A stretch of 64,000 nucleotides of DNA, taken from positions 17,034 through 81,033 of the forward strand of contig CAZYPN010000030.1 of the NCBI GenBank assembly GCA_964649085.1, in the 5' to 3' direction. Both the position numbers and the translations under genes were made by a program. This DNA is from JADMJV01 sp964649085 (GTDB lineage Bacteria; Vulcanimicrobiota; Xenobia; Xenobiales; JADMJV01). Of the stretch, positions 51,091-57,579 are shown piece after piece (position 1 is the stretch's first letter; each line of letters opens with the position of its first letter). The notes below the pieces were generated by a model. The model was not told the DNA's origin and did no database searches. It saw nothing but the letters and a program-made list of their open reading frames with translations.

Positions 51091-51438
51091 GTGGAGGTTC
51101 CCCAGAAAGGCGACTTGATTTCCATCACGCTCGACCCCCAAGCAGGCCGAGAACAGATGGGGCGCCGTCCGGCACTGGTGATAAGCAATCACGCTTTCAA
51201 CCGCCGAGTAGGAATGGCGATGGTGTGCCCCTTGACCAACACGGCACGTGGAGTTCCGTTTCATCTGGCAGTTCCCGCCGAAACGGGCTTGACCGGCTTC
51301 GTCATGGTGGAGCAATTGAAGTCGCTGGACTATCGGCGGAGAGGCGCGAAACGCATCGGCCGGGTGACCGCCGAATTTCTAGAAGAGGTCCTGGACGTGG
51401 TTCGGGCCTGCATCGAAGACCCGAACCACTGGCCTTAG
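51091..51438 (+). CDS. mazF: MazF-family endoribonuclease toxin
   Basis: A 115-residue mRNA interferase that cuts single-stranded RNA at short motifs. The family pattern is KGDLISITLDPQAGREQMG followed by RRPALVISNHAFN, CPLTNTARGVPF with the catalytic Thr, and the C-terminal IGRVTAEFLEEVLDVV. The GTG at 51091, two bases after the antitoxin stop, starts the alignment; an upstream start at 51070 would overlap the antitoxin. It appears intact, unlike the PIN toxin 3 kb away. Confidence 0.9.
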   Translation: MEVPQKGDLISITLDPQAGREQMGRRPALVISNHAFNRRVGMAMVCPLTNTARGVPFHLAVPAETGLTGFVMVEQLKSLDYRRRGAKRIGRVTAEFLEEVLDVVRACIEDPNHWP

Positions 51439-51854
51439 GCTCGATCTGGGCGCGGGACCTTGCCGAGGGGACGTCGCGAGGTCGGCAAGAATCCGTCTGG
51501 ATAGACAGGCAGGCTGAGAATCTACTGCACAAATTTGATGGGCTTTCCGAGAGTGCGCTGCGGGAATTCTTAAGAGGCCTCTCGGAGCGAGCCTGGTTTG
51601 ATGTGCGGTTGAAAACGACCCCAGCGGGCGGCTGGTTCTGGGCCCTACGGGCAATTACCCAGCACGACCCCGTCCAGCCCGGCTTACGACCGGAGAATCA
51701 ACACGATACCAACCCGTCCACGCATCGATGGTGGGAACCTGACCCTATGTGGCAGTCCTACTGGCCCGACCCTCTCCCTCGGTGCCGTGATGCATCGAGC
51801 TACCTCGCGGTGTTTCGAGATGTTGAACCACAAGGCGGTGACTACGGCCGACCG
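51439..51854. other. Long non-coding stretch between mazF and the tricorn protease
   Basis: No convincing gene. The frame that continues from the middle of mazF reads DRQAENLLHKFDGLSESALR, then EFLRGLSERAWFDVRL, near 51500-51610, which looks protein-like. It has no start or ribosome site and degenerates into low-quality sequence. It could be the remains of another gene. No clear hairpin with a T tract was found. Confidence 0.35.
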
Positions 51855-54800
51855 TCAGGCCGACGGGGGGCGGCGCGGGGGTGACTGTTCCAGGGCTTGC
51901 AGGGCCAACTCCAGGGCCTTGTCGAGCTGGGGGTCGCGGCCTTTTTTCCAGTGGTGGGGGGCGATCTCCACGTTGACATCGGGTTCGGTGCCATAATTCT
52001 CCACGCGCCAGCCCACGTCTTCGAACCAGAAGGCGAACTCGGGCTGGGTGGTTTGGGTGCCGTCCACCAGGCGGTGGCGGGGCCAGATGCCAATGACGCC
52101 GCCCCAGGTGCGGGTGCCGACCAGGGTGCCCAACTTGAGCAGCTTAAAGCAGTGACTGAAGATGTCACCGTCGGATCCGGCCATTTCGTTAGTCAGGGCC
52201 ACCAGCGGCCCCTGGGGGGCTTCCATGGGATAGGAGATGGGCTGTCCGTAGCGGGGCACGTCCCAACCCACGATGCGCCGGCTGAGTTTCTCCAACAGCA
52301 GCCCGGACACGTTGCCGCCGCCGTTGTAGCGCACGTCGACGATCAGGCCGTCACGGGCGACCTCGCTGAAGAAGCCTCGGTGGAACTCGGAGAAGCCCAG
52401 CGGCCCCATGTTAGGAACGTGCAGGTAGCCCAAGCGCCCCTGGCTGGCCTCGTGAACGCGACGGCGGTTGCCTTCCACCCATTCGCGATACATGAGCGGG
52501 GCCTGGGCTCGCAGCGGTCGCACCGTGAGGCGCCGAACTTCGCCCTGGCGCACCACGGTGAACTCGATGTCCTCGCGAGAAACATAGACCAGTTCGGCCT
52601 CGGGGGCGCGATTCGGGCTCAAGGGGCGAGCCTGAATGTGGGTCACCACGTCGCCCACCTGCAGTCGCTGCCCCAGCAATGCGGCCGAGCGGGCCTGGGG
52701 GTCCCAGCTGTCGCCCTGGGAAATACTGTCGATGCGGTAGCCGCGAGCCTTCTTGTCCCAGTGCCAGCTCAGCCCCAACTTGCCCAGGGGGTGCACGGGT
52801 TCGGCATTGTAGTCGCCACCCGATTCGTAGGCGTGCGAGGTGCCCAACTCGCCCTGTAGTTCCCACAGCCAGTCGGACAGCTCCGAGCGGCAGCCCACCC
52901 GGGCCAGCAGGGGTTGGTAGCGGCGGAAGATGGCCTCCCAGTCGGGGTGGGGGAGCTGGGGGTTGAAATAGTGCTCGCGCATCAGCCGCCAGGCCTCACG
53001 GGCCATTTGCAGCCACTCGGGCTGCGATTCGACCGCCACCCGCAGGCGGGCAGGGGCGATCCAGCCCGATTTGCGCGGGTTGGATTCTTCCTGGCTTTCG
53101 GGCTTCTTTTCCACGGTGGCGATGCGTAGTTTGGTGCCCGACTGGTAGCACAGCCATTTGCCGTCGGCCGAGGTGGTGAATCCGCTGACGCGCGTATAGA
53201 GCTCTTTGTTTTCCTGGGTTTTCAGGTCGTAGCTATACAGGGTGCCGCGGGCGCTGGGCACGGTGCTGTGGTCTTCTTCCAGGGTTCCCTCCACGGGGTA
53301 GCGGGTGTAGAGGATGGTGTCGCCGCAGCCGATCACCTGGCCATAGCGGCCTTCGCCCAGAGGGAAGGCGACGATGCGCTGTTGCAGGCCCTCGAAGTCG
53401 ATGCGGGTGGGCTCGACCTTGGGTTTCTCCTCTTTTTTCTTCGACTTCTCGGCTTTGGGCGTTTCGGGCTTGGGCACGGGGTCAAACTCGAAAGGATGGG
53501 GCAAGTCGTCGCGCAGCACCAGGGCGTAGGGCTTCATGCCATTGGGGAAGCTGAGTTCGAAGAAGAGGTTGTCCCAGACCGGGTTGAACGTGCGCAGCGA
53601 AAGAAAATACAGGTGTCTCCCCTGGGGGTCGAACGAGGGGGCCACGTCGCGGTAGCAACCCTCTGTCAGGTCGTGCAGCGGCGGCTCGGCTTCGCGCACG
53701 TCGGCACAGCGTAGTTTTGAGGTGAGGCGTCCGGTGGGCGAGGAGTAGGCAAGGAAGTGGCCACAGGGCGACCAGCACAGGCCGCCGAGGCGGCCGTGGA
53801 CATTGGCTTCCAACCGTTGAGCCTGGGACGTGTCCAGGTTGACCAGCCAGAGTTCGTGGCGGTGGTTGGTCAGGGCCAGCCAGGGCCCGCTGGGGGCGGG
53901 GGCCAGTTCCAGCGGGCGTCCGAAGTCTTGGCCGCAGTCGACGAGCTGAGGGTCGCCGCCGTTCCAGGGATAGATTTCCAGGTGTTCGCGGTCGCCTTCG
54001 TCGCTGACCACCACGATGCGCTCGCCGCCGTGCAGCCAGCTGGCCAGTCGGTAGCGCACCCCCTGCTGTTTGCCCAGGAGATGTACGGGGCGCTCGTGGG
54101 GATAAAAGGCCAGCGCTTTGCCACGCACGGTGCAGGCCAGGGCCTGACCTTTGGGGTGCAGGTCGTAGCTGTGCAGGTAGTGGCCGCCCGAGCGAAACTT
54201 GCGTTGGCGTTGAAACCCGCCCGCCCGCAGTCGAATCGAGAGCTGCTGGCTGCGCTGCTGTTGCACGTCAAACAGATAGATCTCGGCCCCGCACTGATAG
54301 ACGAGGTCGCGTCCGTCGCTGGCCGGGTGCCGCAAATAGTAGTCGCTGTGATCGGTGTGTTGCTGCAGGTCTTTGCCGTTGGGCAAGCAGGAGTAGAGAT
54401 GGCCGTGGTCGTCCTGATCGCTGCCAAAGTAGATGCGCTCGCCTACCCAGAGGGGTCGGGTGAGGTTGCCGCCGGGCTTGAGCGACTTCCAGCGGTCGTT
54501 CTCGGAGGCGTCTACCCAGAACTGGCCGGCGGTGCCGCCGCGGTAACGTTTCCAGCGGGCCGAATCGCCGGTATGCCGGCCCAGAATGCGACCTTTTTCG
54601 GGAGCAAAGGAAATCCAGTTGGAGGGGCCCCAGGGCATGAGTTCGGCCGGGCCTCCGCCGACGCGCACCCTTCCCAGCACATAGAGGCGAGCGAACGGCT
54701 GGGCGCTGTTGGTGGCGAAATAGATCCACTGGCCATCGCGAGAGAAGCCCACGGTGCGCGTGTCGGCACCCAGGAAGGTGAGGCGCTCTAAGTGGCCGCT

Positions 54801-55019
54801 CTCCAGGTCGAGTAGGTAGACCTCGGGGTAGCCTTCGTCGCGACCGGTGTAAGCCAGTTTCTTGCCATCGGGGCTGAAGGTAGGGTGGTTGCAGCGCCCG
54901 GGCGAGGCCGTCAATCGCTGGGCCAGACCCCCGCTGCGCTCGACCCACCACAGGTCGTCTTCACACACAAAGGCGATTTGCTGGTCGTGGAGGGTGGGGT
55001 ATTGATAGTAGCCGTGCAT
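51855..55019 (-). CDS. Tricorn-type protease (S41 family)
   Basis: A 1054-residue homologue of tricorn protease, a large peptidase that degrades peptides released by other proteases. The order is N-terminal beta-propellers (repeats such as CNHPTFSPDGKKLAYTG and LCWSPCGHFLAYSSP), a charged KSKKKEEKPK linker near 557, a core C1 domain with the catalytic-type His in GELGTSHAYESGG (near 729), a PDZ domain (QRLQVGDVVTHIQ), and a C2 domain with VDVRYNGGGNVSG, the catalytic serine in NEMAGSDGDIF (near 946) and TWGGVIG. There is no signal peptide, so it is cytoplasmic. The start is at ATG 55019 (MHGYYQYPTLHDQQIAF). It is divergent from proS. Confidence 0.92.
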   Translation of the reverse strand: MHGYYQYPTLHDQQIAFVCEDDLWWVERSGGLAQRLTASPGRCNHPTFSPDGKKLAYTGRDEGYPEVYLLDLESGHLERLTFLGADTRTVGFSRDGQWIYFATNSAQPFARLYVLGRVRVGGGPAELMPWGPSNWISFAPEKGRILGRHTGDSARWKRYRGGTAGQFWVDASENDRWKSLKPGGNLTRPLWVGERIYFGSDQDDHGHLYSCLPNGKDLQQHTDHSDYYLRHPASDGRDLVYQCGAEIYLFDVQQQRSQQLSIRLRAGGFQRQRKFRSGGHYLHSYDLHPKGQALACTVRGKALAFYPHERPVHLLGKQQGVRYRLASWLHGGERIVVVSDEGDREHLEIYPWNGGDPQLVDCGQDFGRPLELAPAPSGPWLALTNHRHELWLVNLDTSQAQRLEANVHGRLGGLCWSPCGHFLAYSSPTGRLTSKLRCADVREAEPPLHDLTEGCYRDVAPSFDPQGRHLYFLSLRTFNPVWDNLFFELSFPNGMKPYALVLRDDLPHPFEFDPVPKPETPKAEKSKKKEEKPKVEPTRIDFEGLQQRIVAFPLGEGRYGQVIGCGDTILYTRYPVEGTLEEDHSTVPSARGTLYSYDLKTQENKELYTRVSGFTTSADGKWLCYQSGTKLRIATVEKKPESQEESNPRKSGWIAPARLRVAVESQPEWLQMAREAWRLMREHYFNPQLPHPDWEAIFRRYQPLLARVGCRSELSDWLWELQGELGTSHAYESGGDYNAEPVHPLGKLGLSWHWDKKARGYRIDSISQGDSWDPQARSAALLGQRLQVGDVVTHIQARPLSPNRAPEAELVYVSREDIEFTVVRQGEVRRLTVRPLRAQAPLMYREWVEGNRRRVHEASQGRLGYLHVPNMGPLGFSEFHRGFFSEVARDGLIVDVRYNGGGNVSGLLLEKLSRRIVGWDVPRYGQPISYPMEAPQGPLVALTNEMAGSDGDIFSHCFKLLKLGTLVGTRTWGGVIGIWPRHRLVDGTQTTQPEFAFWFEDVGWRVENYGTEPDVNVEIAPHHWKKGRDPQLDKALELALQALEQSPPRRPPSA

Positions 55020-55074
55020 TGGGGGGGCTTGGAAAAACCAGGGGCAACCTCCTGCGCGGCGAACGGGCGCGGCT

Positions 55075-56610
55075 ATGGCTAGAAATATCACCACCCGAGA
55101 CAAAAACTATCCCGAATGGTATCTGGACGTCATCAAGGCGGCTCAACTGGCGGATTATTCCCCGGTGAAAGGCTGCATGGTGATTCGTCCCAATGGCTAC
55201 GCCCTGTGGGAAGCCATTCAGCGCGACCTGGACCGGCGTTTCAAAGAGACCGGTCACGTCAACGCTTATTTCCCGCTGTTGATTCCCATCAGCTTCTTGC
55301 AAAAGGAGGCCGATCACGTCGAGGGCTTCGCCATGGAGTGTGCGGTGGTGACCCACAGCGGCCTGGAGAAGGGTGAAAACGGCCTGCGGCCCAAGGGCGA
55401 GCTGGCAGAACCCTTGTTGATCCGCCCCACCTCGGAAACCGTCATCGGTAGCATGTATTCCCAGTGGATTCAGAGTTACCGCGATTTGCCGGTGCTGATC
55501 AACCAGTGGGCCAATGTGATGCGCTGGGAGATGCGCACCCGCTTGTTCTTGCGCACGGCCGAGTTTTTGTGGCAAGAGGGGCACACCGCCCACGAAACCT
55601 ACGAGGAGGCCGAGGAAGAGACGCTGCGCATGCTCGACGTCTACGCTGACTTCGCCGAGCAGTTTCTGGCCATCCCGGTGGTCAAGGGCCGCAAAACCGC
55701 CTCGGAAAAGTTTCCCGGAGCCGATACCACCTATTGCATCGAGGCTCTGATGCAAGACGGCAAGGCGTTGCAGGCGGGAACCTCTCACAATCTGGGGCAG
55801 AACTTCGCCAAGGCCTTCGACATTCGTTTCCTGGGCCGCGACAACCAGCAGCACTTTGCCGTAACCACTTCGTGGGGAGTCAGCACCCGTTTGATTGGGG
55901 CCTTGATCATGACCCATTCCGACGACGAAGGGCTGATTTTGCCGCCGCGTATGGCTCCCACCCTGGGAGCGGTGGTGCCGATCTATCGCAAGGAAGAAGA
56001 GAAAGCCAGCGTGTTGGAGTTCTGCTCGAAGCTCATCGAGCAGCTCTGCGGTTCTGAGCGTCTTCAGGCGGCGCGTTCTCGTCAGGCCGGTCGCGAGTTG
56101 CTGTCGGTGTTCTGCGACAGCACCTCCACCCAATCGATGGTGTTGGATATGCGCGACGAGCGCCCGGTGGAGAAGCACTTCCACTGGGAGCAGCGGGGCG
56201 TGCCGTTCCGCTTTGAAGTGGGTCCGCGCGATGTGGAAAAGGGCACGTTTGTGCTGAAGATCCGGGCCACGGGCGAGAAACGCTTCGTGGCTCTGGCCGA
56301 CGCAACCCCGACCTGGCTGTGCCAGCTGGTGGGCGAGGTGCAGGCGGCGCTGCTCGACAAAGCTCGCGCTCATCGCGATCAACACACGGTGGACGTCAGC
56401 AGCTACGAGGAGTTGCGCGAGGCTCTGGAGCGTCGGGCGGGCTTTGTGCGCTGCTGGTTCGAGGAAGATCGCGAGGCCGAAGCACGCATCAAGGAAGAAA
56501 CCAAGGGCACGGTTCGCTGCATTCCCTTTGGTCAGCCCGGCGGCAGCGGCAAGTGCGTCTTTTCGGGCAAGGATACCACCACGCAGGTGCTGTTCTCGGT
56601 GGCCTACTAG
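55075..56610 (+). CDS. proS: Prolyl-tRNA synthetase, eukaryote/archaeal type
   Basis: This enzyme charges tRNA-Pro. The 511-residue class II synthetase lacks the bacterial INS editing domain and ends in Tyr (TQVLFSVAY), as in type 3 ProRS. The typical phrases are MVIRPNGYALWEAIQRDLD, LIRPTSETVIGSMYSQWI (motif 2 side), LRTAEFLWQEGHTAHET, AGTSHNLGQNFAKAFDI and GVSTRLIGALIMTHSDDEGL. The anticodon-binding domain and the C-terminal alpha/beta domain follow. The start MARNITTRDKNYPEWYLDVI fits the family. This type occurs in scattered bacteria (for example Bacteroidetes, Deinococcus-Thermus and some Firmicutes) as well as archaea. Confidence 0.96.
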   Translation: MARNITTRDKNYPEWYLDVIKAAQLADYSPVKGCMVIRPNGYALWEAIQRDLDRRFKETGHVNAYFPLLIPISFLQKEADHVEGFAMECAVVTHSGLEKGENGLRPKGELAEPLLIRPTSETVIGSMYSQWIQSYRDLPVLINQWANVMRWEMRTRLFLRTAEFLWQEGHTAHETYEEAEEETLRMLDVYADFAEQFLAIPVVKGRKTASEKFPGADTTYCIEALMQDGKALQAGTSHNLGQNFAKAFDIRFLGRDNQQHFAVTTSWGVSTRLIGALIMTHSDDEGLILPPRMAPTLGAVVPIYRKEEEKASVLEFCSKLIEQLCGSERLQAARSRQAGRELLSVFCDSTSTQSMVLDMRDERPVEKHFHWEQRGVPFRFEVGPRDVEKGTFVLKIRATGEKRFVALADATPTWLCQLVGEVQAALLDKARAHRDQHTVDVSSYEELREALERRAGFVRCWFEEDREAEARIKEETKGTVRCIPFGQPGGSGKCVFSGKDTTTQVLFSVAY

Positions 56611-56723
56611 CCCCTAACCCGGCTCGCTTCGCTCCCCGGGTAGATGTTGGTTCAAAACATCCGTTCCAGGGCTCCTTCGTCGCCCCGGGAACAGCTGTTT
56701 AGAACTAGATAACGCGAAGGATC

Positions 56724-56756
56724 TGCGATTATGGAATCGAAAATTCCATAATCGCA
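56724..56756. repeat. 14-bp perfect inverted repeat upstream of the DUF4143 remnant
   Basis: TGCGATTATGGAAT (56724-56737) and ATTCCATAATCGCA (56743-56756) flank the loop CGAAA. The element is AT-rich against a GC-rich background. It has no T tract and lies 23 bases before the remnant reading frame, so it is either an operator or palindrome of the lost gene or an insertion scar. Weaker GC-rich hairpins lie between it and proS (about 56617-56641). Confidence 0.7.
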
Positions 56757-56779
56757 GCAAATATGGAGTCGCTAGGTAG

Positions 56780-57058
56780 ATTTTTGCGTCCCCCGTCGGG
56801 GCACGCACTCGCATTGGCTCAGAGGTTGATTTTGTGGTCTACGGGCCTCTGGGTTTTTGGGCCATCGAGGTCAAGCATTCCGATCTGGTGCATTCACGCG
56901 ACTTGCAATCCCTGAAGGCTTTTCGCCAAGATTACCCCGAGGCGATGGCGGTGCTGCTGTATCGAGGGGGGCGCCGCGAGCGGCACGGAGAAGTTCTGGC
57001 CTGTCCGGTGGATGAATTCCTGCGCACGCTGAGGCCCGGTCAGGCCCTCGTGAATTAA
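56780..57058 (+). pseudogene. C-terminal remnant of a DUF4143-type AAA ATPase
   Basis: A frame of about 92 codons without a good start, beginning after a stop near 56779. It contains IGSEVDFVVYGPLGFWAIEV, then KHSDLVHSRDLQSLKAFRQD, and ends in FLRTLRPGQALVN. This matches the C-terminal DUF4143 nuclease-like domain (EVDF...EVK...LK.F..DYP) of predicted AAA ATPases that occur as mobile, multi-copy genes. The N-terminal ATPase domain is missing. It ends four bases before the convergent FtsH-like gene. Confidence 0.75.
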
Positions 57059-57579
57059 GTGTCGTCGGACAGGGCGTGGGGCAACTCGGGAGCGGGTTCC
57101 TTTGGAGGGTCTGCGGGCGCGTGCCGGACCAGTTGTTCGGTGTCGCTAAAGTCGGCATCTGACTGCACGCTGCCCAGCAAGCCCACGGCCAGATAGGCCA
57201 GAATGGGGTAGGGGAGCATGGCCAGGGCCAGCACGGGCAGGCTCATGCCCGAGGCCGGCACGGGTCGAAGGGCTTCGACCTGCACCCCCCGTTTGATCAT
57301 CAGGTCGATCGTGCGCTCGGGACTGGGCGAGAGCACCACTGCCGTGGCTCCCTCATATTCTGCGCGAATGATGTTGCCGTCGCACAGGGCTCGCTTGACT
57401 TTGCCATCACGCAGTTCTTGTTCAAATTGTAGATAGCCCTTTTGAGGCACTCCCCAGGGCCGGCCCTGGAGCCACCAGTGCTGCAGCACAATCCAGCTGA
57501 AGCCAAAGACCAGGAAGAGTGGAATGGCGATCTGCAGCATTCGGTTGAGCGTCAGTCTTCGGGTGCGTCGCCGTGCCAT
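57055..57579 (-). CDS. Orphan FtsH-extracellular-domain membrane protein
   Basis: A 174-residue protein with one N-terminal helix (LQIAIPLFLVFGFSWIVLQHW). The domain that follows (GYLQFEQELRDGKVKRALCD, GNIIRAEYEGATAV, ERTIDLMIKRGVQVEALRPV) has the FtsH periplasmic-domain pattern, and a second helix follows (LPVLALAMLPYPILAYLAVG). It ends in an acidic Pro-rich tail with no AAA or protease domain. It may modulate FtsH by forming mixed complexes; this is inference. The start ATG at 57579 overlaps the upstream stop by one base (TGATG). Upstream codons in this frame lie inside the phosphomutase gene and are not used. Confidence 0.75.
   Translation of the reverse strand: MARRRTRRLTLNRMLQIAIPLFLVFGFSWIVLQHWWLQGRPWGVPQKGYLQFEQELRDGKVKRALCDGNIIRAEYEGATAVVLSPSPERTIDLMIKRGVQVEALRPVPASGMSLPVLALAMLPYPILAYLAVGLLGSVQSDADFSDTEQLVRHAPADPPKEPAPELPHALSDDT

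Noticed and set aside
53757..54791. Plus-strand 344-codon frame over the tricorn gene
   Set aside because: Shadow; low-complexity Val/Ala/Gly/Gln composition and no motif.
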